Source: DATDOR01 sp035512695
GTDB lineage: Bacteria; Chloroflexota; Anaerolineae; Anaerolineales; JABWBV01
Reading direction: 5' to 3'
Length of the DNA stretch: 14,384 bases
Assembly (NCBI GenBank): GCA_035512695.1
Contig: DATKDL010000245.1
Location: 1 to 14,384, forward strand
The notes under the pieces were generated by a model. It worked only from the letters and a program-made list of their open reading frames with translations, had not been told where the DNA came from and ran no database searches. This document shows positions 7,025-13,539 of the stretch, one piece after another (the stretch's first letter is position 1; every line of letters starts with the position of its first letter). Made by a program: the position numbers and the translations under genes.

Positions 7025-7131
7025 GCTTCGCGCCGATCCGAAAATTGGGGCGGCTATTTTTGAGGCGGCTGGGCGGAGCCGTAGCCGCCTCAAAAATAGC
7101 CCGTCCTTCGAATTTCGGATCGGTGCGAAGC
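7025..7131 (+). promoter_or_regulatory. Large two-part hairpin in the leader of the small lipoprotein gene
   Basis: An outer stem pairs 7025-7043 with 7113-7131 (19 bp, one G-T pair). An inner stem pairs 7052-7070 with 7083-7101 (19 bp, perfect). They are separated by an internal loop of 8 and 11 nt. The tip, GGGCGGAGCC, can fold further. It ends 12 nt before the AGGAGG ribosome site of the downstream gene, so folding could influence translation or transcript stability. It matches no riboswitch I know. Confidence 0.55.
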
Positions 7132-7158
7132 GCTTACCAACTGAGGAGGTGTTGCTTG

Positions 7159-7596
7159 TTGAAACGCGTGAGAAATCTGCTGCCGGTGCTGGGGCTGTGC
7201 CTGGCGGCCTCGGCCTGCGGCGGCTCGGAACCGGTGACGTTGGCCGAAATTGTCGTCTATCCGGAGGCCGTGCCGATTGATGGGGAGAATATCGTGGCCG
7301 AATCCGTGGCCGAGTCGATCCGGGCCGGCGCCGGGGATGAAGCCGTCGATGTCGAAATCCGGATGTACACCGTTCCCAACGATACGCTTTGGGAAGATGT
7401 CAAGCTATTCTACGCGACCGAAACCGGATCCGCGGACTGGGATGCATCCGGCGAACTCACCTCGGAGACGGATTTCGTCAGCACGATCGGCTGGACCCGC
7501 GGCGGTCAGATGCGTCCGCAGGCCTTTGTCGTCGCCTTCTCACCGGATCCGCTGGGTGGACCGCCTTTCCTGATCCTGATGCTGGTTTCCGAATGA
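7159..7596 (+). CDS. Small putative lipoprotein of unknown function
   Basis: A 145-aa secreted protein starting MKRVRNLLPVLGLCLAASAC. The signal is basic then hydrophobic and ends in a lipobox-like LAASAC with Cys20 as the likely lipidated residue, so it should be anchored to the outer face of the membrane. The mature part (TLAEIVVYPEAVPIDGENIV, then alternating acidic and hydrophobic stretches, VEIRMYTVPNDTLWEDVKLFY, and a C-terminal FVVAFSPDPLGGPPFLILMLVSE) looks like a compact alpha/beta domain but matches no family I can name. The start is TTG: AGGAGGTG at 7144-7151 is an excellent ribosome site, and TTG at 7156 or 7159 are both possible. I chose 7159, which gives MKR as the N-terminus. 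A long hairpin precedes it and a terminator follows, so it is a single-gene transcript. Confidence 0.78.
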   Translation: MKRVRNLLPVLGLCLAASACGGSEPVTLAEIVVYPEAVPIDGENIVAESVAESIRAGAGDEAVDVEIRMYTVPNDTLWEDVKLFYATETGSADWDASGELTSETDFVSTIGWTRGGQMRPQAFVVAFSPDPLGGPPFLILMLVSE

Positions 7597-7617
7597 CAAT
7601 TGCCCCGGAAATGGAAT

Positions 7618-7647
7618 ACAGCCCGCGGCGTTGCCGCGGGCTGTTTT
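7618..7647 (+). terminator. Intrinsic terminator of the small lipoprotein gene
   Basis: A 12-bp GC-rich stem (7618-7629 with 7633-7644), loop GTT, runs into TTTTCCGTTT on the + strand. It starts 21 bp after the stop codon. It lies between two convergent genes; the opposite strand has no T-run, so it serves mainly the + strand. Confidence 0.85.
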
Positions 7648-7665
7648 CCGTTTCCGATTACCGGA

Positions 7666-8448
7666 TTACTCGATCTCGAAAACGATGCTGACTTCGACCG
7701 AGACCGTGATCTGGCCCGGGGAGACCGGGACGCTCGCAGCCGCTTCGGCTGCCACACCGCTGCCGCCCATGCCCTGGGCAAAGGGGATCGGGTAGCCGCC
7801 GCCGTAGCTGCTGATGCTGACGATCTGACCCAGTTCGACTCCGGCGAACCCCGCCAGCTCTTCAGCCTGCGCCCGGGCTGCCGCAACGGCCGCCTCGCGG
7901 GCCTGGCTGGTGGCTTCGGACTTATCGGTCACATCGAACTGGATGCCCCAGATGTTGTTGGCGCCGGCATCGATCGCGGTCGACAGCAGGTCGCCGAGCC
8001 CGTCCAGGTCCCGGACGGTCACGTACACGCTGTTGTCGACGCTGTAGACGATCGGGGGCTTCTGGCTCTCCGAATCGACCGGCAGGCTGTAGTCCTCCCA
8101 CGAGTAGATGTTGAAGTTCGTGGTCTGGAGATCGGCCCGGGCGACGCCGGATGCAACCAGGGCGTCGATGAGGGCTTCCACCTGGGCGGTGTTCTCATCC
8201 ACGGCCACCTGGGCGTCGACGTCCTGGGTGTGGACGCCGATCGTCACGTAGGCGATATCCGGGGCGAGCTGGACCTGGCCGCTCCCGCTGACGGACAGTG
8301 TGCGGGTGGCGGGCTGGGTGGTCTGGGCCTGCGGGGCGGCCAGGGCCCCTCCGCTGCCGCGCGCCTGGGCGACCATCACGCCATAAGCGCTCAGCACGAG
8401 TGCGGCCGCGGCCAGAAGAAAGATGATGGGTTTAGATTTTGCAAACAT
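7666..8448 (-). CDS. SIMPL-domain (DUF541) exported protein
   Basis: A 260-aa protein of the SIMPL/DUF541 family, which includes bacterial periplasmic proteins linked in some species to oxidative-stress tolerance; the molecular activity is not settled. The N-terminus (MFAKSKPIIFLLAAAALVLSAYG, about residues 1-30) is an uncleaved anchor or signal peptide. The family core starts at RTLSVSGSGQVQLAPDIAYVTIGVHTQ (about residues 49-75). It continues with LIDALVASGVARADLQTTNFNIYS, the VRDLDGLGDLLSTAIDAGANNIWGIQF block, and the REAAVAAARAQAEELAGFAGVELGQIVSI helix-strand, and ends with a beta strand (ITVSVEVSIVFEIE). ATG at 8448 has AGGAG 6 nt upstream. It is divergent from nurA and convergent with the small lipoprotein gene. 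Confidence 0.93.
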   Translation of the reverse strand: MFAKSKPIIFLLAAAALVLSAYGVMVAQARGSGGALAAPQAQTTQPATRTLSVSGSGQVQLAPDIAYVTIGVHTQDVDAQVAVDENTAQVEALIDALVASGVARADLQTTNFNIYSWEDYSLPVDSESQKPPIVYSVDNSVYVTVRDLDGLGDLLSTAIDAGANNIWGIQFDVTDKSEATSQAREAAVAAARAQAEELAGFAGVELGQIVSISSYGGGYPIPFAQGMGGSGVAAEAAASVPVSPGQITVSVEVSIVFEIE

Positions 8449-8655
8449 GGTTGCTCCTGTATTTTCCCGTCGATCCGCGCGGACCGATTCGGTCTGAAAT
8501 TAAAAACGCGATATTCGATCGCAAGCATATAACGCTTCTAGTCTGTCATTGGTTCCAGATTCAGGTGGGGGGCGGGAAAGTTAATGGAAACTTCATAATT
8601 GAGCCGATACAATAGCAAAGACATTTGTTCTATTCATTTTCAGGAAAGAGGCCGC
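8449..8655. promoter_or_regulatory. Divergent intergenic region between the SIMPL gene and nurA
   Basis: This 207-bp stretch is AT-richer than its surroundings. Two short palindromes lie in the SIMPL leader: GACCGA-T-TCGGTC at 8482-8494 and GCGAT-ATTCG-ATCGC at 8508-8522. Either could bind a regulator or be chance. No convincing promoter could be picked for the SIMPL gene; GCGTTATATGC around 8523-8533 on the minus strand is the closest -10-like sequence. Confidence 0.35.
8585..8613 (+). promoter_or_regulatory. Promoter of the nurA-herA cluster
   Basis: TGGAAA at 8585-8590 (4 of 6 matches to TTGACA), a 17-bp spacer and TACAAT at 8608-8613 make a plausible sigma-70 type promoter. Transcription would start near 8620, about 36 nt before the nurA ATG. 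Confidence 0.5.
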
Positions 8656-9846
8656 ATGTCGATCGATTTTCAGGATGTCCGTGCACAGGTAAAAACGCTC
8701 GCTGAGACCGCTCCACAGCGCGCGCGGCGCCTTGACGCGCTCCGACAGGCGGCGCGGGCGGCGCTGGATCAGGCCGCCGCAGACCAGGATGGTCTCGCGG
8801 CAAAGATCGCCCGGGCGGTGAGCCTCAACCCGCATCTCCGCTGCGCCGTCCCCGGCGTCGGGAGGATCGACTCGGCGATCCCCCTCCCCGCCGCGCCGGA
8901 GCGTGCGACGATCCTGGCCGCCGACGGTTCGCAGATCTTCCCGGAACGCAACGCGGCGGCCGATTACAGCCTGGTTAACGTCGGGGCGATCCGGATGCGG
9001 CGCGGCTCCAGCGAGAAGCCGCATCTCACTGTCCGGAGCCGGCTCCTCTATGATGACCAGATGTACACCGAGAACGGCCGTATCACCGAACGGCTGGTGG
9101 CCCTGATGCGAGACCTGGCTGAACGGACCCTCCTGGCCGAACTGGCCGACGGGCTCGAACCGCCGGTCATCACGCTCACCGACGGTCCGCTCGAGCTCTG
9201 GAACGCCCGGGAAGGCCTGGAGAACCAGCAGATCTTCGACGAGAAATTCGACCAGTACCTGGAGGCGCTCAACCGGCTGCACGACCTGGGCGTCTCGACG
9301 GCGGGCTACATCGACAACCCCGCAAGCGACCTCGTGGTCCGGATGCTGGAAATCCATCTCCTGGAAGACACGGAGCTCCGCCTCGCCGGCCGGGAATTCC
9401 GCCCGCTGCGCGGGTTCACCGACCTGGAACTCCTCGCCGGGATCCTGGAGCCGTGCCAACGCTCGGCCGTCTTTCGGATCCAATCGCGCACCGCCGGAAA
9501 ATACGCCGGCCAACTCGCCCTGCATTTCTTCTATCTGCATGTCGGCGGGGCGAATTCAAGCAAACCGTATCTTGCCCGCGTGGAGATCCCCGCCTGGGTG
9601 GCGGAGGATCCGGGGATGGTCTCGGATCTGCACGCGATCCTGATCGAGCAGTGCCGCATTCTCGGCGCCCGGCATTTCCCGTATCTGCTCCACCGCTCCC
9701 ACGAGGTGGCGCTGGTCACGCGCGCCGAAAAGGAGCAGGTGGAAGCGATGATCGACCTGGAACTGCGCAGGAACGGCGTGACGCCGAACGGTACCGGGCA
9801 CAAACCGGCCTTGAAGGCCATGCCCGGAAGGACCCGCCGTGGCTGA
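8656..9846 (+). CDS. nurA: NurA-domain DNA nuclease, partner of HerA
   Basis: NurA enzymes are Mn-dependent 5'-3' single-strand nucleases and endonucleases that work with the HerA hexamer in DNA end resection. This 396-aa protein has an N-terminal helical part (about 1-75), then the NurA core. LAADGSQIFPER (88-98) contains the DGS motif with Asp90, LTDGPLELW (174-182) contains Asp176, and GYIDNP (217-222) contains Asp220. The C-terminal LLHRSHEVALVTRAEKEQV (344-362) has His349. These match the acidic and histidine metal site of the family. ATG at 8656 was preferred to the upstream TTG at 8599 because GAAAGAGG lies just upstream and the extra 19 residues look non-coding. The end overlaps the next gene by 8 nt. 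The protein ends in a basic tail (GRTRRG). Assignment rests on motifs and the herA neighbour. Confidence 0.88.
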   Translation: MSIDFQDVRAQVKTLAETAPQRARRLDALRQAARAALDQAAADQDGLAAKIARAVSLNPHLRCAVPGVGRIDSAIPLPAAPERATILAADGSQIFPERNAAADYSLVNVGAIRMRRGSSEKPHLTVRSRLLYDDQMYTENGRITERLVALMRDLAERTLLAELADGLEPPVITLTDGPLELWNAREGLENQQIFDEKFDQYLEALNRLHDLGVSTAGYIDNPASDLVVRMLEIHLLEDTELRLAGREFRPLRGFTDLELLAGILEPCQRSAVFRIQSRTAGKYAGQLALHFFYLHVGGANSSKPYLARVEIPAWVAEDPGMVSDLHAILIEQCRILGARHFPYLLHRSHEVALVTRAEKEQVEAMIDLELRRNGVTPNGTGHKPALKAMPGRTRRG

Positions 9847-10441
9847 GGCGATCGGCAGGCTGCTGCGCGCCGCAACGGCCGGGTTCGTGATCGGGATGCG
9901 GGTCTCGGAATGGGATGCGCCGGAATTCGGCGCCCTGGTCCGGATCCCGCTCGGGCCGGGGTACGAAATCTACGGGCTGATCCACGACATCCACATCGAC
10001 GACGACGGCCTGGTCCGCCAGCTGATCACCGCCGACGACGTCGATGAGGCGGTCATCGCCGACAACCGCGAGAACCGCAACATCCCGATCGAGATCAGCG
10101 TGATCGCCGTCGGCCACGCACAGGGTGACCGGATCCGGCACACCCTCCCGCCGCGGCCGCCGCTCAGCCTGGATGCGATTTACCTGTGCGACGATGCGGA
10201 GCTGGCCGCATTCACAGGCGCCGGCAGCTTCGGCTACTTCCGTCATATCCTGCGCGCCGAGGACGCACCGGTCGGGGAGCTGCTCTCCGCTCACCTCGAG
10301 CAGTCGAACCGGGCGCATATCCGGAATGGAGATCCGGAATGGATCCGGGAAGCCTCCAGGGAGCTGATCGTCCTGCTGCGGGACGATTACCCGACGCTGA
10401 TGTCCGTCCTCAGCGCACTGGGGGACGCGGATATTCGCTGA
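9839..10441 (+). CDS. Stand-alone HAS-barrel protein of the NurA-HerA locus
   Basis: A 200-aa protein whose N-terminal third (GFVIGMRVSEWDAPEFGALVRI, then GYEIYGLIHDIHIDDDGLVRQL; about residues 15-60) looks like a HAS barrel, the small beta barrel shared by HerA and ATP-synthase subunits. HerA further downstream has its own copy with a similar YGLV/YGLI core. The middle (NIPIEISVIAVGH) and the DAIYLCDDAELAAF segment are unassigned, and the C-terminus is helical (EASRELIVLLRDDYPTLMSVLSALG). It has no Walker motifs, so it is not an ATPase. The GTG start overlaps the nurA stop by 8 nt, with GGAAGGA 6 nt upstream. Position between nuclease and translocase suggests an adaptor or ring-capping subunit; this is inference. 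Confidence 0.68.
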   Translation: MAEAIGRLLRAATAGFVIGMRVSEWDAPEFGALVRIPLGPGYEIYGLIHDIHIDDDGLVRQLITADDVDEAVIADNRENRNIPIEISVIAVGHAQGDRIRHTLPPRPPLSLDAIYLCDDAELAAFTGAGSFGYFRHILRAEDAPVGELLSAHLEQSNRAHIRNGDPEWIREASRELIVLLRDDYPTLMSVLSALGDADIR

Positions 10442-10557
10442 TGCAGATCGCCGACGGTGAAAACGGCGCGCCGCCCGGTATGAATGATACACTTGCGACG
10501 GGTCGACCTCTTTTTTGGGATCATCCTGGGGATCATCCCCGCAATAATCCGGCGTGA
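10441..10557 (+). CDS. Doubtful 38-aa ORF after the HAS-barrel gene
   Basis: ATG at 10441 forms a TGATG overlap with the preceding stop codon, as at three other junctions in the window. The peptide (MQIADGENGAPPGMNDTLATG, then RPLFWDHPGDHPRNNPA) has low complexity and no domain. It may be the relic of a junction where the next operon gene once began, or chance. Its TGA sits 13 nt before the next ATG. Low confidence. Confidence 0.18.
   Translation: MQIADGENGAPPGMNDTLATGRPLFWDHPGDHPRNNPA
10485..10493 (+). promoter_or_regulatory. Extended -10 box (TGA-TACACT) for the four-helix-bundle gene
   Basis: TGATACACT fits the TGn extended -10 form; predicted start near 10500, about 70 nt before the ATG. 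It overlaps a TGATAC half-site identical to those in the twin palindromes at 10939-10985. Downstream lie a T-run (10511-10516) and two GGGATCATCC direct repeats (10517-10526 and 10529-10538). Confidence 0.35.
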
Positions 10558-10570
10558 GGAGAGAGGATAA

Positions 10571-10936
10571 ATGAACAAGGCAATCAACCAGAAACGCACC
10601 AAGCTGTTCGGCCTCGGCCTGATCCGACTCGTGGACGATCTTCCGGCGGGCAAGACGGCCGATACCATCGGCGCCCAGCTGCTCCGGTCCGGAAACACGG
10701 TCGGCGCCAAATACCGCGCCGCCGTCAATGCCTTTACAAAAAAGGAGGCCCTTGCCCAGCTGCGGGTGGCCCATGAGCGGGCCGATGAATCGCTCTACCT
10801 GATGGAGATGCTGGTCGAGAGCCGGGCGATCGGGGATGAGCGCATCCGGCCGCTGATGACCGAAGCCGAGGCCCTGGTCAAGATCCTGCGGGACGAGATT
10901 ATCGAGCTCCAGGGCGAGATCGTCCAGGGCAGCTGA
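10571..10936 (+). CDS. Four-helix-bundle protein (23S rRNA intervening-sequence type)
   Basis: A 121-aa all-helical protein of the four-helix-bundle family first seen as ORFs in 23S rRNA intervening sequences. The family pattern is clear: TKLFGLGLIRLVDDLPAGKTA (10-30), then QLLRSGNTVGAKYRAAVNA (36-54) and KKEALAQLRVAHERADESLYLMEML (57-81). Members form pentamers in known structures; the biochemical role is not established. The start is supported by GAGGAGAGAGG just upstream of ATG 10571. No rRNA sequence surrounds it. It sits inside an otherwise overlapping nurA/HAS/herA/dinB operon, leaving 129 and 60 bp gaps on its sides where the other junctions have none. A 9-bp direct repeat, AATGATACA, occurs on both sides, hinting at a mobile insertion. 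Confidence 0.88.
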   Translation: MNKAINQKRTKLFGLGLIRLVDDLPAGKTADTIGAQLLRSGNTVGAKYRAAVNAFTKKEALAQLRVAHERADESLYLMEMLVESRAIGDERIRPLMTEAEALVKILRDEIIELQGEIVQGS

Positions 10937-10938
10937 AA

Positions 10939-10985
10939 TGATACAAAGTATCAATAACAGGTGCGGATTGATACAAAGTATCAAT
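10939..10985 (+). promoter_or_regulatory. Twin palindromic operator-like sites in front of herA
   Basis: The 17-bp sequence TGATACAAAGTATCAAT occurs at 10939-10955 and again at 10969-10985, exactly 30 bp apart (about three helical turns, same face). The first copy is a 15-bp perfect palindrome (TGATAC-AAA-GTATCA); the second extends to 19 bp (ATTGATAC-AAA-GTATCAAT). They fill the 60-bp gap between the four-helix-bundle gene and herA, and the second ends 11 nt before the herA ATG. Cooperative binding of a dimeric repressor or activator is the natural reading. The regulator is not encoded here in recognisable form. Confidence 0.72.
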
Positions 10986-10996
10986 GAAAAGGGCGT

Positions 10997-12694
10997 ATGG
11001 ACCCGCTGAATATCGGCTATATCGTCGGCGGCGGGCTCAAGGAGAGCTTCCGCGTCCGGCTGACGGTGCCCGCAAAAGACGTCCAGGAAGGCGCCTTCGT
11101 CGTCATCGAGAGCGGTGACTGGCTGTTCTACGGCCTGGTCACCGACCTCCAGCTCGGCGCCACCGACCCGCGCTTCGCCGACGAACAGGAAACCCGCATC
11201 CCGCCCGACCTGGCCCGCCTGCTCCACGGGCAGACCCTCTTCACCAACCTCGAGGTCCTCCCCGCCCTGATGCTCGAACAAGGCCCGGACCCGGCCTCCC
11301 CGGAATACGCCCGCTGGCTCGAAGCGATCGACCTGGGGCTGCGCGGCCGGCCTTCCGTCATGCCGGTCAAGACCGTCCCGCCGCACCACGCCGCCGTCCG
11401 GCTGGCCGGAGAAGGCGATATCGCCGAGATCTTCGGCAAGGACGAAAAGGTCAATTTCGAGATCGGCGGGACCCGCGAACAGGGCCACCCCGTCCGGATC
11501 GACCTGGGCAAGTTCGTCCAACGCTCGTCCGGCATCTTCGGCGCAACCGGGACCGGGAAGTCCTTCCTGGCCCGCATCGTCCTGGCCGGGCTGATGCACC
11601 ACGACGTCGCCTCGGTCCTGGTGCTGGATATGCACAACGAATACGGCCTGGACGACACCGCCTCCGACACCGGCGAGCGGGTGATCGGGCTGCGGACAAA
11701 ATTCCCGTCCCGCGTCAGCGTGGTCGGACTCGGGCAAGGGGCCACGATCCGCGGCCAGGTCCCGGATTTCAACCTCGAGATCGCAACGGCCGCCATCCAG
11801 CCGGCAGACGTCGAGATGCTGACCCGCGAACTCAACCTGCGCGATACGACCCCGACGACGATGGAAGCGTTGGTCACGACTTTCGGATCCGAGGACTGGT
11901 TCGCCGAGTTCAAGGCGATGAACCGGGATACGATTTTCACCGACGACGGAAAACCCGCCCCCGCACCGGGCTCGGTGGCGGAATGGGCCCAATCGAACGG
12001 CGTCAACGTCCTGGCCGCCGAAGGGCTGCACAGCAAGCTGCGGCGGCTGTTTCACAAGCCCTATATCGTCGAGCAGCCGGCGAGCGACGGGATCGCCGAG
12101 ATCATCAAGCGCCTGGAGGCCGGCCGGCACGTCGTGCTGTCATTCGGGGAGCACGAGACCGACCTGGACTACCTGCTGGTCAGCAACCTGCTGACGCGCC
12201 GGATCCGGGCCGCCTGGGAGCAAACGACAAACCGTTTCCGTTCGAAAGGCAAGGGCGAACCGCGCCCGCTCGTGATCGTGGTCGAGGAGGCCCACAAGCT
12301 GCTCAACCGCGAACTGGCGGCGCAGACGGCGTTCAGCACGATCGCCCGCGAGCTGCGCAAATACTACGTCACCTTGCTGATCGTCGATCAGCGCCCATCA
12401 CAGATTTACGACGAGGTGATGTCGCAGCTCGGCACCCGGATCTCCGGCTGGCTCGGCGACGAGGACGACATCCGCGCCGTCCTGTCCGGCCTGGCCGGGC
12501 GCGAGGCCCTGCGCGGGATGCTGGCCCGGCTGCAGCCGAAGGAGGAGGTCCTGCTGCTCGGCTGGGGCGTCCCCATGCCGCTCCCCGTCCGATCGCGCCG
12601 GTATGACGACGACTTCTGGAAAGCACTGCTCGGCAAAGATCCGGCGGTCCGGAGGGGGGCCGAAGACCTGATCAAGGAAATGGGTTTCGACTGA
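10997..12694 (+). CDS. herA: HerA-family hexameric DNA translocase ATPase
   Basis: HerA is a ring-shaped ATPase of the FtsK-HerA superfamily that pumps DNA and works with NurA. The 565-aa protein starts with a HAS barrel (about 6-55, GYIVGGGLKESFRVRLTVP, then DWLFYGLVTDLQLG). The RecA-like core follows: Walker A GATGTGKS (182-189), the DMHNEYG strand (211-217), Walker B LVIVVEEAH (425-433), and the conserved LLIVDQRPSQI (460-470) with a sensor Gln465. A helical insert lies around 265-350. The C-terminus (GWGVPMPLPVRSRRYD) is typical of the family. ATG at 10997 follows GAAAAGGG closely. Upstream are the twin palindromes, so the gene may have its own control apart from nurA. The stop overlaps the start of the DinB-like gene (TGATG). 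Confidence 0.93.
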   Translation: MDPLNIGYIVGGGLKESFRVRLTVPAKDVQEGAFVVIESGDWLFYGLVTDLQLGATDPRFADEQETRIPPDLARLLHGQTLFTNLEVLPALMLEQGPDPASPEYARWLEAIDLGLRGRPSVMPVKTVPPHHAAVRLAGEGDIAEIFGKDEKVNFEIGGTREQGHPVRIDLGKFVQRSSGIFGATGTGKSFLARIVLAGLMHHDVASVLVLDMHNEYGLDDTASDTGERVIGLRTKFPSRVSVVGLGQGATIRGQVPDFNLEIATAAIQPADVEMLTRELNLRDTTPTTMEALVTTFGSEDWFAEFKAMNRDTIFTDDGKPAPAPGSVAEWAQSNGVNVLAAEGLHSKLRRLFHKPYIVEQPASDGIAEIIKRLEAGRHVVLSFGEHETDLDYLLVSNLLTRRIRAAWEQTTNRFRSKGKGEPRPLVIVVEEAHKLLNRELAAQTAFSTIARELRKYYVTLLIVDQRPSQIYDEVMSQLGTRISGWLGDEDDIRAVLSGLAGREALRGMLARLQPKEEVLLLGWGVPMPLPVRSRRYDDDFWKALLGKDPAVRRGAEDLIKEMGFD

Positions 12695-13536
12695 TGGCGG
12701 ATCCGCTGCATGACCTGCACAACGATATTCGCAAGCTCGCTGATCGCGCGATCACGATCGGCGAGGCCGAACTGGAAGCGCGGTTCGTTTGGGGCTCCTA
12801 TTCGTCCGAAGGAGTCCGGTTCGGCTTTTTCCGGGTCCTCGAAGAACTCGATATGCTGGAGGCGGTTCTCAACGCCGGATCGGAGCGGGTCTCGCAGGCC
12901 CGAGCGATCCTGGCCGGGTACCATGAGGCGTACCGGGACCTCGAGGCGCTCGTCTGGGGTCTCGATGACGAGGCCGCCTCGACGAGCCCGGGCGGCGAGG
13001 AATGGGACGTCCGGACAACCTACGCCCACATCCTCGGCGCCGATTTCGGCTTTTTCGTCGTCACCCGTTTTGCGCTGGATCTGCACCGGGCCGGCGAGTG
13101 GTCCCCGGATCATAAGATCAAGGACGGCGATTACGACCGGATCCTCGAGACGGACGAGACGCGCTACCTCGAACTGATGGACAGCCCACTCTCGATCCTG
13201 CGGCGGGAGCACCGGCTTTTTCACGACCGGGTCCTGGCTGCGCTCTCCGACATCACGGATGTCGAACTCGACCTGCCGTCGAAGTATTGGGAGGCGGAGA
13301 CCCACCCGCTCCGGTTCCGCCTGGGCCGGTTCGCCTCGCACATGCGCCAGCACACCATCCAGATCGAGAAGACCCTCCCGGCGACCGGCCGCCCCCTCAA
13401 CGAAACCAGCCTGCTCGTCCGCCGGATCCTCAACCGCCTCGCCGGGATCGAGAACGTCGGCCGCACCCCCGACCCGGCCGCCGTCCAACCCGCCCGGGAC
13501 GCTCTCCGGGCCGTGTTCGCCGCAATTTCACCATAG
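12694..13536 (+). CDS. DinB-like four-helix-bundle protein coupled to herA
   Basis: A 280-aa helical protein of the DinB/YfiT type, a metal-binding four-helix fold. The expected histidine triad is visible: His112 in TTYAHILGAD (108-117), and His216 and His220 in ASHMRQHTIQIEK (214-226). Trp104 in EEWDVRTT fits the family start of helix 2. An N-terminal segment of about 35 residues precedes the first family helix. Some family members are thiol-dependent S-transferases; others, including the damage-inducible Bacillus DinB, have no known activity, so the substrate is open. Start at 12694 overlaps the herA stop by one base (TGATG), so the two are probably made together. The 26-bp hairpin at 13540-13594 follows 3 nt after the stop codon. 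DinB here is not DNA polymerase IV. Confidence 0.8.
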   Translation: MADPLHDLHNDIRKLADRAITIGEAELEARFVWGSYSSEGVRFGFFRVLEELDMLEAVLNAGSERVSQARAILAGYHEAYRDLEALVWGLDDEAASTSPGGEEWDVRTTYAHILGADFGFFVVTRFALDLHRAGEWSPDHKIKDGDYDRILETDETRYLELMDSPLSILRREHRLFHDRVLAALSDITDVELDLPSKYWEAETHPLRFRLGRFASHMRQHTIQIEKTLPATGRPLNETSLLVRRILNRLAGIENVGRTPDPAAVQPARDALRAVFAAISP

Positions 13537-13539
13537 CAC

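Noticed and set aside
10507..10540. T-run followed by two GGGATCATCC repeats as a terminator or repeat array
   Set aside because: No meaningful stem precedes the T-run (only 4 bp), and two short repeats are not an array; GGGGA-TCA-TCCCC is a 5-bp stem only.
10571..10936. Four-helix-bundle gene as a sign of a nearby 23S rRNA
   Set aside because: Neither flank resembles rRNA; family members also occur elsewhere in genomes.
10939..10985. Twin repeats as a mini-CRISPR
   Set aside because: Only two 17-bp units with a 13-bp gap, palindromic and next to a gene start: operator-like rather than CRISPR.
9716..12130. 804-aa open frame on the minus strand opposite nurA, the HAS-barrel gene and herA
   Set aside because: It lies antisense to well-recognised genes, has low-complexity composition and no domain; long antisense frames are expected where third positions are G or C.
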